Source: Pseudochelatococcus lubricantis
GTDB taxonomy: Bacteria > Pseudomonadota > Alphaproteobacteria > Rhizobiales > Beijerinckiaceae
DNA: 64,000 nucleotides
NCBI RefSeq assembly: GCF_011762225.1
Contig: NZ_JAASQI010000001.1
Location: 372,001 to 436,000, forward strand
Direction of reading: 5' to 3'
A model generated the notes under the pieces. The model was not told where the DNA came from and ran no database searches. It was given only the letters and a program-made list of their open reading frames with translations. Of the stretch, positions 1 to 8,898 are shown piece after piece (positions within the stretch are counted from its first letter, which is position 1; each line of letters begins with the position of its first letter). The translations under genes and the position numbers were made by a program.

Positions 1-1
1 G

Positions 2-412
2 GTGTGGAAGATGCTGACGCCCGACGACAAACTCGCGGTCTACGGCATCGACGATCCGGTCGTGTCCGGCGTTTCCTGCCATTACACCACGCCGGAGCGC
101 GGTGGCGTCAAGGGCATGCTGGGTGTCGCGGAGGAGGTGTCGGACATCTCGCTCTCCTGCCATCAGGTCGGCCCGATCACCTTCAACGAAAAGTTCGCGC
201 AGGGTGACGAAGTGTTCAGCGAACGCCGCTCGCTGATCTTCAAGCGCATGCAGATCGTGCGCGGCTGCGACGAGAAGCGCAACGTTCTCGTCTACCTCGT
301 CTATTCCGACAAGCTGATCGAGGGGTCGCCGAAGAACTCCACCTCCGGCGTGCCCATCATGCCGTGGGGCGCGGCTGATGCGCCGCGCTGCGCCGACTGG
401 CTGAAGCGCTGA
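2..412 (+). CDS. creA: CreA family protein, 5'-truncated by the window edge
   Basis: The reading frame is open from the first bases and begins at a point corresponding to the mature CreA domain, so the signal peptide and true start lie outside the window. The visible 136 residues match the CreA pattern throughout: a VWKMLTPDDK-like opening, GGVKGMLGVAEEVSD, a conserved Cys pair (SCHYTT and LSCHQVGPI), FKRMQIVR, and the ending YSDKLIEGSPKNSTS..PIMPW. CreA is a small periplasmic protein of unknown biochemical role found across Proteobacteria. It is followed by the leuA leader region and is not obviously co-transcribed with leuA. Identification is firm; function is not known. Confidence 0.88.
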   Translation: MWKMLTPDDKLAVYGIDDPVVSGVSCHYTTPERGGVKGMLGVAEEVSDISLSCHQVGPITFNEKFAQGDEVFSERRSLIFKRMQIVRGCDEKRNVLVYLVYSDKLIEGSPKNSTSGVPIMPWGAADAPRCADWLKR

Positions 413-461
413 CGGCCGATCGCTGCTTCCGCCAAAATCGCCGACATTTTGTTGCGCGGGG

Positions 462-490
462 TTGTCAGCCGTCTTCACGGTTGTTACAAG
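462..490 (+). promoter_or_regulatory. Candidate sigma70-type promoter for the leuA leader
   Basis: TTGTCA at 462-467 and TACAAG at 485-490 are separated by exactly 17 bases and lie about 45 bases upstream of the proposed leader-peptide start, leaving space for a short 5' UTR. Each hexamer matches four or five of six consensus positions. This is read from sequence only and has no experimental support. Confidence 0.45.
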
Positions 491-536
491 GGGTCATCGT
501 CGGGCACATAGCCGCGACATCAGGGAGGGCGTGAGC

Positions 537-668
537 GTGGGCATTTCCCGCTCCAAGGACACAAAAGGCCGGTCGGCCGCGGACGGTATGTCCCGCCGCG
601 CCGATGCGCGTGTCCGCTCCCTCACCTCCGTGCTTCTTCTTTCCGGCCTCCTCCTTAGCTGCCCCTGA
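537..668 (+). CDS. Leucine-rich leader peptide of leuA (attenuation leader)
   Basis: A short ORF upstream of leuA ends in SLTSVLLLSGLLLSCP and stop, with seven leucine codons within 12 residues just before the stop codon (bases 621-656). The start is uncertain. GTG at 537 has an ideal Shine-Dalgarno (AGGGAGGG, 522-529, 7 bases away) and gives 43 residues; ATG at 588 gives 26 residues with a weak ribosome site. A strong hairpin begins at the stop codon (662-701). Leucine-rich leader peptides controlling leuA by ribosome-mediated attenuation are established in proteobacteria, including alphaproteobacteria; that this ORF works that way is inference from position, leucine codons and hairpin. The peptide is also hydrophobic, so a secreted-peptide reading is possible but less likely given its place. 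Confidence 0.7.
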   Translation: MGISRSKDTKGRSAADGMSRRADARVRSLTSVLLLSGLLLSCP

Positions 669-701
669 GGGCCGGCTGGGCTTCGCCTGGGCCTTCAGGG
701 G
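662..701 (+). terminator. Attenuator-like hairpin between leader peptide and leuA
   Basis: CCCCTGA (662-668) pairs with TCAGGGG (695-701), and the stem continues inward through GGGCC-type pairs with one G-U, giving roughly 12 base pairs capped by a smaller TTCG-type hairpin. The 5' arm includes the leader stop codon TGA, so a ribosome stalled on the leucine codons or sitting at the stop would change folding. No strong U-run follows, so it may act as a terminator, a Rho-linked pause, or by masking downstream sequence. Confidence 0.55.
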
Positions 702-810
702 ATGATCGCCTTCCGCCCGGCGCACGGTTGCGTGCGCTCTGGGCAATGACGCTTTTCCGGATTCATGCATTTTCCGCCTGAAGGCGGCCCCATTCAAAGG
801 AGACCGGCCA

Positions 811-2370
811 ATGAGCACGGCAACGACGAGCGCCAAGGAGCACATCGTTATTTTCGACACCACCCTGCGCGACGGTGAGCAATGTCCCGGCGCCTCGATG
901 ACTTTCGAGGAAAAGCTGCAGGTCGCGACCGTCCTCGACGAGATGGGCGTCGATGTCATCGAGGCGGGCTTTCCCATCGCCTCCGAAGGCGATTTCGAAT
1001 CGGTACGCGAGATCGCCAGAACCCTGAAGCGCTCCGTCGTCTGCGGGCTGGCGCGCGCCAACCCCAACGATATCGACCGGGCGGGCGAGGCCATCAGGCC
1101 GGCCGCGCGCGGGCGCATCCACACCTTCATCGGCACCTCGCCCCTGCACCGTCAGTACCAGTTGCAGCTCGACCAGGAGCAGGTCTACGAGCGCGCCGTC
1201 GCTTCGGTGAAGCGCGCCCGCAACTTCACCGACGACGTCGAGTGGTCGCCCATGGATGCGACGCGCACGGAGCATGACTACCTCTGCCGCATCGTCGAGG
1301 CGGCCATCGACGCGGGCGCGACCACGATCAACATTCCCGACACGGTCGGCTATGCGACGCCGGAAGAATATTACGAACTCATCCGCATGCTGATCGAGCG
1401 GGTGCCGAACGCCGACAAGGCGATCTTCTCCACCCACTGCCATGACGATCTCGGCCTCGCGGTCGCGAACTCGCTGGCGGGCGTGCGTGCCGGCGCGCGT
1501 CAGATCGAATGCACCATCAACGGCCTCGGCGAGCGCGCCGGCAACGCGGCGCTGGAGGAAGTGGTGCTGGCGATCCGCACGCGCGGCGACATCCTGCCCT
1601 ACGAGACCGGCGTCGACACCACGCACCTGATGCGTGCCTCGAAACTGGTCTCGACGGTGACGTCCTTTCCCGTCCAGTACAACAAGGCCATCGTCGGCCG
1701 CAACGCCTTCGCCCACGAGAGCGGCATCCACCAGGACGGCGTGCTGAAGAACGCCCAGACCTACGAGATCATGACGCCCGAATCGGTCGGCGTCAGCAAG
1801 AACGCGCTCGTCATGGGCAAGCACTCCGGCCGCCACGCCTTCCGCGAGAAGCTGAAGGACCTCGGCTTCAACCTCGGCGAGAACGCGCTGGAGGATGCCT
1901 TCAAGCGCTTCAAGGATCTGGCCGACCGCAAGAAGGACGTCTACGACGAGGACATCGAGGCGCTCGTCGGCGACGAAATCCTGACGTCGCAGGACAGGAT
2001 CAGGCTGGTGTCGCTATCGGTCGTCGCCGGCACGAGCGGGCCGCAGACGGCAGCGATCACCCTCGACATCGATGGCGTGGAGCACGAGGCGGAAGGCGAG
2101 GGCAACGGCCCGGTCGATGCGGTGTTCAACGTCATCAAGGCGCTCGTGCCGCATGACGCCACGCTGGAACTCTATCAGGTGCATGCCGTGACCGGCGGCA
2201 CCGACGCGCAGGCGGAAGTTTCCGTGCGGCTGCGAACCGCGAGCGGCGAAACCACCGGCCGGGGCGCCGATCCCGATACGCTGGTCGCCTCCGCTCGCGC
2301 CTATCTCTCGGCCCTGAACCGCCTGCGGGCAAGGGGCGCGCGCACCCACGCGCACGCCACGACGCCGTAA
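811..2370 (+). CDS. leuA: 2-isopropylmalate synthase
   Basis: Catalyses condensation of acetyl-CoA with 2-oxoisovalerate, the first committed step of leucine synthesis, in the cytoplasm. The 519-residue length fits the bacterial LeuA family. FDTTLRDGEQ at residues 15-24 is the HMGL-like catalytic signature, the metal-binding HCHDDLG motif lies near residue 210, and the C-terminal third (from about residue 390) is the regulatory domain that binds leucine in characterised homologues. ATG at 811 is preceded by AAGGAGA (798-803) at good spacing. A leucine-rich leader and hairpin upstream suggest transcriptional attenuation in addition to feedback inhibition. The gene stands alone; no leuB/C/D is nearby. 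Confidence 0.96.
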   Translation: MSTATTSAKEHIVIFDTTLRDGEQCPGASMTFEEKLQVATVLDEMGVDVIEAGFPIASEGDFESVREIARTLKRSVVCGLARANPNDIDRAGEAIRPAARGRIHTFIGTSPLHRQYQLQLDQEQVYERAVASVKRARNFTDDVEWSPMDATRTEHDYLCRIVEAAIDAGATTINIPDTVGYATPEEYYELIRMLIERVPNADKAIFSTHCHDDLGLAVANSLAGVRAGARQIECTINGLGERAGNAALEEVVLAIRTRGDILPYETGVDTTHLMRASKLVSTVTSFPVQYNKAIVGRNAFAHESGIHQDGVLKNAQTYEIMTPESVGVSKNALVMGKHSGRHAFREKLKDLGFNLGENALEDAFKRFKDLADRKKDVYDEDIEALVGDEILTSQDRIRLVSLSVVAGTSGPQTAAITLDIDGVEHEAEGEGNGPVDAVFNVIKALVPHDATLELYQVHAVTGGTDAQAEVSVRLRTASGETTGRGADPDTLVASARAYLSALNRLRARGARTHAHATTP

Positions 2371-2607
2371 TACGCATCTCAACGAGCTTGCCTCGTCGAG
2401 GCACGGTCAAACCCGTGCGGCGCAAGAACCATCTTGACGCCGCAAAGCCCGATGCTCCCGGTCGGGGACGGGGAGTATTGGTTTAACGTGGATGCGGCCG
2501 TCATCGACGTCGTATTCGGCCGCCTCCCGTTGCTTGCGGCGGTAGGCGCGCGTTAGCCGCATCTTCACCTTTCCCGCGCATCCTGCCGGCGACAGCCATC
2601 GGGATGG

Positions 2608-2916
2608 GTGAGGATGGGGTTTCTGGCGCGGTTTGCGGTTTGTATCGGCATTGTCTACTGGTTCGCGCCGGAGCCCGCGGGCTATCGCGCGGGCTACGAG
2701 ATGCGGCAGGAGCGGGAGCGGGCCGCCGAGGTGCTGGCCGCGCTCACCGGCCTGAGCACGCGGGACGGCGCCTCGCGTGACGAGGTCGAGGCCCTTGCCG
2801 TCGAGGCGGGAAGGATGCTCGCCGCGCTCGATCCCGAAACGCGGAAGGCGCTGATCGACCGGTACTTCGGTGCCGGCGGGGGCAACCTGTCCGCCCTGAA
2901 AGGCATGATTAACTGA
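2608..2916 (+). CDS. Small membrane-anchored hypothetical protein
   Basis: A 102-residue ORF starting GTG (2608) or ATG (2614). The first 20-odd residues form a hydrophobic segment (FLARFAVCIGIVYWFAP), followed by a charged alpha-helical stretch (YEMRQERERAAEVLAAL) and a soluble helical tail. No family is recognised. The ORF is followed within a few bases by a clean hairpin terminator, which supports it as a real transcription unit. Codon use resembles neighbouring genes. An alternative is that it is a non-coding 3' region, since no strong ribosome site is visible (GATGGGTGAGG nearby is weak). Confidence 0.5.
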   Translation: MRMGFLARFAVCIGIVYWFAPEPAGYRAGYEMRQERERAAEVLAALTGLSTRDGASRDEVEALAVEAGRMLAALDPETRKALIDRYFGAGGGNLSALKGMIN

Positions 2917-2918
2917 AA

Positions 2919-2940
2919 AGGGCCGGCTTTCGCCGGCCCT
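2919..2940. terminator. Bidirectional hairpin terminator
   Basis: AGGGCCGGC (2919-2927), loop TTTC, GCCGGCCCT (2932-2940): a perfect 9-bp GC-rich stem between two convergent genes, ending 15 bases before the stop codon of the leftward DAHP synthase gene. There is an A-run on the left side (giving Us for the leftward transcript) and little U-run on the right. Confidence 0.6.
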
Positions 2941-2955
2941 GAGCGCAGTTGGCGT

Positions 2956-4341
2956 TTACTCCGCCGCCTCCGGGAAGGCGGGCCGCCCCTTCAGCAGGCG
3001 TTCCTGCTTGAGCCGCTCCGCCACGAGGAAGGTGACGTCGAGCGCCTGTTCGGCATTGAGGCGCGGGTCGCAATGGGTATGGTAGCGGTCCGAAAGCTGA
3101 TCTTCCGTCAGCGGGCGGCCGCCGCCGGTGCATTCGGTCACGTTGCGGCCGGTCATCTCCAGATGGATGCCGCCCGCATGCGTGCCTTCCGCATGGTGGA
3201 TGTTGAAGAAGCTGTCGATCTCGCTCACGATCCGCTCGAACGGCCGCGTCTTGTAGCCGCTCGCGGTGATGGTGTTGCCGTGCATCGGGTCGCACGACCA
3301 CACGACCGCGCGCCCCTCCGCCTTCACCGCGCGTACCAGCGGGGGCAGGTGGTCCTGCACCTTGTCGGAGCCGAAGCGAGCGATCAGCGTCAGGCGGCCG
3401 GGCTCGTTGTCAGGGTTGAGTGCGTCGATGAGGCGCAGCAGGTCGTCAGCCTTGAGCGAGGGGCCGCACTTGAGGCCGACGGGGTTCCTGATGCCCCGGA
3501 AATACTCCACGTGCGCGTGGTCGAGCTGGCGCGTGCGGTCGCCGATCCAGATCATGTGGCCGGACGTCGCGTACCAGTCGCCGGAGGTGGAGTCGACGCG
3601 CGTCAGCGCCTCCTCATAGCCGAGCAGCAGCGCCTCGTGGCTGGTGTAGAGCTGGGTGGCACGCATCTCCGGGTTTGATTCCGGGTCGATGCCGCACGCG
3701 CGCATGAAGTCGAGCGCTTCCGTGATGCGGTCGGCGATCTCACGGTAGCGGTTCGACAGCGGGCTGTCCTTGACGAAGCCGAGCATCCAGCGATGGGCGT
3801 TGTCGAGGTTGGCGTAGCCACCGTTCGTGAAGGCGCGCAACAGGTTCAGCGTCGCCGCCGACTGGCGGAACGCCTTGAGCTGGCGGTGCGGATCAGGCGT
3901 GCGTGCTTCTTCTGTGAAGCCGATGCCATTGACGATGTCGCCGCGGTAGCTCGGCAGCGTCACGCCGTCGACGGTCTCCGTGGGCGAGGACCGCGGCTTG
4001 GCGAACTGGCCGGCGACGCGGCCGACCTTCACCACCGGCAGGCCGCCGGCATAGGTCAGCACCACGGCCATCTGCAGGAAGAGCCGCAGGAAATCGCGGA
4101 TGGTATCGGCCGAATGTTCAGCGAAGCTCTCGGCGCAATCGCCGCCCTGCAGCAGGAAGGCCTTGCCTTCCGCCACCTTCGCGAGCTGGCGCTTCAACTG
4201 GCGGGCCTCGCCTGCAAAAACGAGGGGGGGAAAGGAGGCGAGCTGCTTCTCGACTGCCGCCAGCGTATCGACGTCCGGATAGGTCGGCACCTGCTGGATG
4301 GGCTTCGATCTCCAGCTCGACGGTGTCCAACGCTCGGTCAT
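2956..4341 (-). CDS. aroG: Class II 3-deoxy-7-phosphoheptulonate (DAHP) synthase
   Basis: Joins phosphoenolpyruvate and erythrose-4-phosphate, the entry step of the shikimate pathway. The protein is the plant/Mycobacterium-like class II type, about 461 residues: [10 protein letters not shown] at the N-terminus, [50 protein letters not shown], and the metal-binding region [23 protein letters not shown] at 4341 is chosen because GGGAGAG precedes it at proper spacing; an in-frame GTG at 4356 would add five residues and has no ribosome site. It is monocistronic, with a hairpin terminator at its 3' end. The gene symbol varies between genomes (aroG, aroF or aroA). Confidence 0.95.
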   Translation of the reverse strand: MTERWTPSSWRSKPIQQVPTYPDVDTLAAVEKQLASFPPLVFAGEARQLKRQLAKVAEGKAFLLQGGDCAESFAEHSADTIRDFLRLFLQMAVVLTYAGGLPVVKVGRVAGQFAKPRSSPTETVDGVTLPSYRGDIVNGIGFTEEARTPDPHRQLKAFRQSAATLNLLRAFTNGGYANLDNAHRWMLGFVKDSPLSNRYREIADRITEALDFMRACGIDPESNPEMRATQLYTSHEALLLGYEEALTRVDSTSGDWYATSGHMIWIGDRTRQLDHAHVEYFRGIRNPVGLKCGPSLKADDLLRLIDALNPDNEPGRLTLIARFGSDKVQDHLPPLVRAVKAEGRAVVWSCDPMHGNTITASGYKTRPFERIVSEIDSFFNIHHAEGTHAGGIHLEMTGRNVTECTGGGRPLTEDQLSDRYHTHCDPRLNAEQALDVTFLVAERLKQERLLKGRPAFPEAAE

Positions 4342-4478
4342 GACAGACTCTCCCACACGTATTCAGTCGAATTGCGGGGCGATACGCAGCAAGACGCCGC
4401 CCCGAAACAGGATTGCCACGTATATACGGATTGGGAACAAATTGCGAGCGGCAATTCGGCGCCGGGATGCCCGCGCGT

Positions 4479-5846
4479 TCAGGCGACGGGCGTGCGCAGC
4501 GTCACCAGTTCCTCCGCCGCCGACGGGTGCACGGCGATGGTGCGGTCGAAGTCGGCCTTGGTCGCGCCCATGGTAACGGCGATGCCCGCGAGCTGGATCA
4601 TCTCGCCCGCCGCCTCGCCCACGATATGCACGCCGAGCACCCTGTCGCTCGCCCGGTCCACGACGATCTTCATCAGCACCCGTTCGGGCCCGCCCGAAAG
4701 CGTCGCCTTCATGGCACGGAAAGACGTGCGGAAAATCGCGACATCCGCATGCTTCTCTCGCGCCTGTGCCTCCGTGAGCCCGACGGTGCCGATCTCCGGC
4801 GTGGAGAAAACGGCCGTGGGGATGACGGAGTGATCGACCTGCCAGCTCTTGCCGCCGAACACGGTGTCGGCGAAGGCGTGTCCCTCCCGGATGGCGACGG
4901 GCGTCAGGTTCACACGGTCCGTGACGTCGCCGACGGCATAGATGGAAGGGACATTGGTGCGGGAAAAGCCGTCGACCGGGATGGCGCCGTTGGGCTTCAA
5001 CGCGACGCCCGCCGCGTCGAGCCCGAGGCCCCCGACGTTCGGCCGGCGGCCGATGGCCGACAGCACGGCGTCGACCGTCATCGTCGTGCCGTCCGAAAGG
5101 CTGACCTCGATCGCCGATCCGTCCTGCGCCCGGCCCAGGCCGCTCACTGTGCGCCCCGCGAGCAGGCCGATGCCCCGTGCCGTATAGGCCGTCTCCAGCG
5201 CCGCGCGCACGTCCTCGTCAAAGCCGCGCAGCAGCTTCTCGCCGCGATAGACGAGCGACGTCCGCGCGCCGAGCCCGGCGAAGATGCCGGCGAACTCGAC
5301 CGCGATATAGCCCGCGCCGATCACCAGCACCCGCTGCGGCAGCGTGTCGAGATTGAACGCCTCGTTCGAGGTGATGGCAAGTTCGATCCCCGGAATGGAG
5401 GCGTCGCGCACGGGCATGGCGCCGGTCGCGACGAGAATGGTCGCGGCGCGGATGCGTGCACCCGTGGAGAGCACGCGCACCGTATGCGCATCCTCGATCA
5501 CTGCCCGGCTCCGCACGATCGATACGCCCGCCGATTCGAGGTTCGCCGCGTAGACGTTCTCCAGCCGCGTGATCTCGGCGTCCTTGTTGCGGATCAGCGT
5601 CGCCCAGTCGAACGACGTTTCGCCCACGTGCCAGCCGAAGCCGGCCGCATCCGCGAACTCGCCCGCGAAGCGGCTTGCGTAGACAAGAAGCTTCTTCGGC
5701 ACGCAGCCGCGGATGACGCAGGTGCCGCCGTAGCGGAACTCTTCCGCAAGCATGACCCTCGCGCCGTGATTCGCCGCGATGCGGGCTGCCCGCACTCCGC
5801 CGGAGCCGCCTCCGATGACGAACAGGTCGACGTCGAACGTATCCAT
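4479..5846 (-). CDS. gor: Glutathione-disulfide reductase
   Basis: FAD- and NADPH-dependent reduction of oxidised glutathione in the cytoplasm. The N-terminal FAD site GGGSGG is at residues 12-17, the redox-active disulfide GTCVIRGCVPKK carries Cys43 and Cys48, and the central NADPH-binding fold contains VIGAGYIAVEFAG. The C-terminal dimer interface includes HPSAAEELVTLR with the catalytic His-Glu pair. At 455 residues it is full length. GGGAG stands 8 bases before the ATG. It is last in a leftward series with a secreted hypothetical, rpiA and a DUF2059 protein. Two glutathione-related genes elsewhere in the window (gloA, a GST) are not linked to it. Confidence 0.95.
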   Translation of the reverse strand: MDTFDVDLFVIGGGSGGVRAARIAANHGARVMLAEEFRYGGTCVIRGCVPKKLLVYASRFAGEFADAAGFGWHVGETSFDWATLIRNKDAEITRLENVYAANLESAGVSIVRSRAVIEDAHTVRVLSTGARIRAATILVATGAMPVRDASIPGIELAITSNEAFNLDTLPQRVLVIGAGYIAVEFAGIFAGLGARTSLVYRGEKLLRGFDEDVRAALETAYTARGIGLLAGRTVSGLGRAQDGSAIEVSLSDGTTMTVDAVLSAIGRRPNVGGLGLDAAGVALKPNGAIPVDGFSRTNVPSIYAVGDVTDRVNLTPVAIREGHAFADTVFGGKSWQVDHSVIPTAVFSTPEIGTVGLTEAQAREKHADVAIFRTSFRAMKATLSGGPERVLMKIVVDRASDRVLGVHIVGEAAGEMIQLAGIAVTMGATKADFDRTIAVHPSAAEELVTLRTPVA

Positions 5847-5927
5847 GACCCAATCTCCCAGGCAGCGCGCGGCGGGCGAGCGCGCCGCCCTGTCAGCATC
5901 GCATCGTCGTCAGATATCGCGACCGTG

Positions 5928-6497
5928 TCAAATATCGTGACCCTTCTTGCGCATTTCCTCGCGCGCGCGGCTGACGATGAAGGCCGACACATCCCCGACC
6001 CACGTGTTCATCGCGCCGAACAGATCCTCCAGCACCAGCGGCTGGGTGGCGACATACTGCTGCCCGGCCGTCGACTGGAAGAACGCGCGGATTTCGGTCA
6101 GGTTCTGCTCGTTGATGCGGTTGGCCAGGATGCGCGCCGAGGCAGTCAGGATATCCTGCTTGCGCGCCTCCAGCTCGGGCTTCAACTGCTCCAGCACGGC
6201 GTTGAGGTCGGCGGAAATCTCCGGCCGGGTGATGTATGTCTGGCGGACCTGGTCGGCGAAGGTCGGCAGCATGCCGTCGAACGTGCGCGCGATACCGGAC
6301 AGGATGACGACGTCGCGGGCCACATCGACGTGGCTCTGCGAGAGTGCCGGAGAGGACGGCAGGCTGGTCGCCGGCTGCTGCTGCTGCGCACGCGCCGGGA
6401 GCGCCGAGGCCGCGACGCCGGCGGCAAGGGCGCAGGACGCGACCGCGCCCAGAAAAAGATGTCGTGCGGAAAGACGGTTGAAGACGGGACTTTTCAT
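5928..6497 (-). CDS. DUF2059 family secreted protein
   Basis: A 189-residue protein with an N-terminal signal peptide (hydrophobic core about residues 14-33, followed by SALPARAQ) and a helical DUF2059 domain: RDVVILSGIARTFDGMLPTF, then ARILANRINEQNLTEIRAFF and STAGQQYVATQPLVL. DUF2059 proteins are periplasmic or membrane-attached and of unknown function. The start at 6497 has AGGAGA at ideal spacing; the frame is open further upstream but with no start of similar quality. It sits between rpiA and gor, an arrangement seen in rhizobia, so it is probably co-transcribed with them. No catalytic residues can be named. Confidence 0.8.
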   Translation of the reverse strand: MKSPVFNRLSARHLFLGAVASCALAAGVAASALPARAQQQQPATSLPSSPALSQSHVDVARDVVILSGIARTFDGMLPTFADQVRQTYITRPEISADLNAVLEQLKPELEARKQDILTASARILANRINEQNLTEIRAFFQSTAGQQYVATQPLVLEDLFGAMNTWVGDVSAFIVSRAREEMRKKGHDI

Positions 6498-6688
6498 TGG
6501 GATCTCCTGAGTGCAGAACAGCGGCCGTGCCGGACGAAAACAAATCCGCCGCTCTACCTCTTTGCCTGTGCGTTGAATGGAGCCAAGAAGGGTATCCGTT
6601 CCGGGGTTCGATGCGTCAGGCGGGCTTATCAGAATTTTTCCAGATCGGTAAGGCCCGATGATGGCCCGATCTGCGTGCGGATGCGGGA

Positions 6689-7387
6689 TCAGCCCGCGCT
6701 GTTCTCGATGACGACGACGCCCCCTTCCGTCGCGAGAAACGCCGTCGAGCACATCCCGATGAAGAGACCGTGCTCCATGACGCCCGGGACGGCATTGAGC
6801 GCGGTCGCGAGCGTCTCTGGCTCGTGGATGACGCCGAACGCGATGTCGAGGATGTAATGGCCGCCGTCGGTGACGAAGGGGACGGCGCCCGCGCGGCGCA
6901 ACGTCACGGCGCCCTGGCTGCCGAAGTGCGCCGCGATCTTTTCCACCGCCGCCTGCGTCGCCGCGAGGCCGAAGGGCACGACCTCGACGGGCAGCGGGAA
7001 GCGGCCGAGGCCGGCGACGCGCTTCGAGGCATCGGCGATGACCACCATGCGGGCACTGGCGGCGGCCACGATCTTTTCGCGCAGCAGCGCGCCGCCGCCG
7101 CCCTTGATGAGGCGCAGGCGGTCGTCGAGCTCGTCCGCGCCGTCAACGGTGAGGTCGAGCCGCGGCGTCTCGTCGAGCGTGGTCAGGCGGATGCCCTCCG
7201 CCTCCGCCTGGGCGCGGGTCTCCTCCGAGGTGGGAACGCCGACGACATGAAGGCCCTGGCGGACGCGATCGCCCAGCAGTGCGACGAAATGGCGCGCGGT
7301 CGAACCGGTGCCAAGCCCCAGCCGCATGCCTGGTTCCACGAGTTCGATGGCGCGCGCGGCGGCCTCGCGCTTCAAGGTTTCGCTCAC
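6689..7387 (-). CDS. rpiA: Ribose-5-phosphate isomerase A
   Basis: Interconverts ribose-5-phosphate and ribulose-5-phosphate in the non-oxidative pentose phosphate pathway. At 232 residues it has the usual RpiA length. LGTGST at residues 25-30 and DGADE (82-86) form the substrate site, and [11 protein letters not shown] (95-105) carries the conserved lysine and glutamate. The start is GTG at 7387 with GGAGG 7 bases upstream; an ATG nearby is out of frame. It lies 17 bases downstream of the secreted 184-residue protein gene, so the two are likely one transcript. Another pentose-phosphate enzyme, transaldolase, is at 55.5 kb but not linked. Confidence 0.95.
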   Translation of the reverse strand: MSETLKREAAARAIELVEPGMRLGLGTGSTARHFVALLGDRVRQGLHVVGVPTSEETRAQAEAEGIRLTTLDETPRLDLTVDGADELDDRLRLIKGGGGALLREKIVAAASARMVVIADASKRVAGLGRFPLPVEVVPFGLAATQAAVEKIAAHFGSQGAVTLRRAGAVPFVTDGGHYILDIAFGVIHEPETLATALNAVPGVMEHGLFIGMCSTAFLATEGGVVVIENSAG

Positions 7388-7404
7388 TCGGCATCCTCCT
7401 GCGG

Positions 7405-7959
7405 TTACTGGGCCGGGGTGGTGGGGGGCTGCGGCGCGTGGTTGCCGTTGGAGATGTCCGTCTGCGACTGCGTTCCGGCCTGGCCGGGGGCGGCAGGGCC
7501 GGACTTGTCGGCGGCGCTCAACTGGGGCGTGCAGACCACGTGGATGTTGAACACATAGCAGCTGCTGATCTCGCCCGTGCGGTAGTTCACCCGGAAAACG
7601 CCGCTCTCGCGCGTGTGGTTGGAGGGAACCAGCCCGTATTCGCCGAGTGCCTGCGGCCCCGCGCCCTCGCCGGCCGGGAAACAGAAGGTGACGCCGATCG
7701 TGCCTTCCTTCAGGCCGTACTGGCAGGCGCCGACCTCTCCCGTCGCCGTGTTGACGCGGTAGATGCGGTTCAGGTCCGCCTGCGGCGCGGGCGCGAAGGC
7801 GAAAGGCGCCGCACCGCTCAGCAGGACGAGCGCGAAGACGCCGCCCAATACCCTGGATGCCAACGGCAGACAGGCTGAGGCGCGGCGGCGGCCATCCGCC
7901 GGGGATGCCGTCTCTATGGGCAGCGATCGATAAGTGGGCGATCGACAAGTGTCCGTCAT
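7405..7959 (-). CDS. Secreted hypothetical protein with two Cys-containing repeats
   Basis: Encodes 184 residues. An N-terminal region of about 45 residues is followed by a hydrophobic core ([20 protein letters not shown]) that looks like a signal peptide. The mature part contains two related units: [16 protein letters not shown] with a second Cys in VTFCFP, and [16 protein letters not shown] with a second Cys in VVCTPQ. The tail is Pro/Gln-rich and low complexity. The start at 7959 is chosen for GAGAGG 7 bases upstream; an in-frame ATG at 7989 lacks this. It precedes rpiA by 17 bases. No known family is recognised; a small periplasmic binding or structural role is only a guess. Confidence 0.65.
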   Translation of the reverse strand: MTDTCRSPTYRSLPIETASPADGRRRASACLPLASRVLGGVFALVLLSGAAPFAFAPAPQADLNRIYRVNTATGEVGACQYGLKEGTIGVTFCFPAGEGAGPQALGEYGLVPSNHTRESGVFRVNYRTGEISSCYVFNIHVVCTPQLSAADKSGPAAPGQAGTQSQTDISNGNHAPQPPTTPAQ

Positions 7960-8184
7960 GAAGGTGCCTCTCAAGAAGATGTCCGTCATGGCACGTTCGC
8001 CCGTGAACGCCCGGCGGCCCGACCGGCCGTTCATAGCATTCCTCGCCTCCGCCGTCAGCCACCGGACGCGGATTCCACAGGATGCCGGCAGCATCGGCGC
8101 CGGTTTAGCGCTGTTGCCGGCCGCCCGCGCAGCGCCTATAGTCCGCGCGACGTTCCTTCCCTCATACAGCGACGAAATCCGACC

Positions 8185-8898
8185 ATGTCCGACAATGAGC
8201 GCCCGATTGCCGTATTCGACCTCGATGGCACGCTTGCCGATACGGCGCCCGATCTCATCGCGGCCCTCAACGCGGTGCTGACTGAAGAGGACGTGCCGCC
8301 GCTCGGCGTCGCGGAGGCGCGCGACCTGATCGGCGCGGGTGCGCGTTCGCTCATCCAGCGCGGCCTGCAGGTGGCCGGCCACACCACGATTGACGATGCC
8401 CGGCTGGAGCGGATGTTCCGTTCCTTCCTCGCCCACTACGGCGAGCACCTCAACGACCACACGACGCTGTTTCCCGGCGTCACGGAATCGCTCGACAGGT
8501 TCGCCGATGCGGGCTGGATACTGGCCGTCTGCACCAACAAATACGAGAATCACTCGCTGCAGTTGCTCGATCTGCTCGGCATTGCCGACCGCTTCACGGC
8601 CATCTGCGGCCGCGACACCTTCCCCTATTTCAAGCCCGACCCGCGCCACCTGACACTCACGATCGAACGCGCCGGGGGATCGCCGCGACAGGCGATCATG
8701 GTGGGCGATTCGCAGACCGACATCAAGACCGCGCGCGCTGCCGGCATCCCGGTCGTGGCCGTGCCTTTCGGCTACAGCGACATCCCGGTGGCCGAACTGG
8801 CGCCCGACCGGCTGATCAACCATTTCGACGATCTGTGGACAGCGGCGGTGGAAATCACCGGTTACGGCCAAAAGCAGCCGAAAACGACGCTTTCATGA
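8185..8898 (+). CDS. gph: Phosphoglycolate phosphatase (HAD family)
   Basis: Hydrolyses 2-phosphoglycolate, a by-product of DNA 3'-end repair and of oxygenase side reactions. The 237-residue HAD-superfamily protein has motif I FDLDGTLAD with nucleophile Asp12 and Asp14, a cap domain at about residues 20-90, motif II VCTNK near 115, the conserved lysine in YFKPDPRH (about 150), and motif IV GDSQTDIKTARAAG near 174. The start at 8185 follows shortly after the leftward rpiA group, which is divergent, so the roughly 225-base gap should carry promoters in both directions. The substrate assignment rests on family resemblance; other small phosphates are possible. Confidence 0.88.
   Translation: MSDNERPIAVFDLDGTLADTAPDLIAALNAVLTEEDVPPLGVAEARDLIGAGARSLIQRGLQVAGHTTIDDARLERMFRSFLAHYGEHLNDHTTLFPGVTESLDRFADAGWILAVCTNKYENHSLQLLDLLGIADRFTAICGRDTFPYFKPDPRHLTLTIERAGGSPRQAIMVGDSQTDIKTARAAGIPVVAVPFGYSDIPVAELAPDRLINHFDDLWTAAVEITGYGQKQPKTTLS

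Noticed and set aside
4413-6857. Rightward 814-residue open frame opposite gor and the DUF2059 gene
   Set aside because: It is antisense to clearly identified genes, its translation is Arg/Gly/Asp-rich without family resemblance, and such frames are common in GC-rich DNA.
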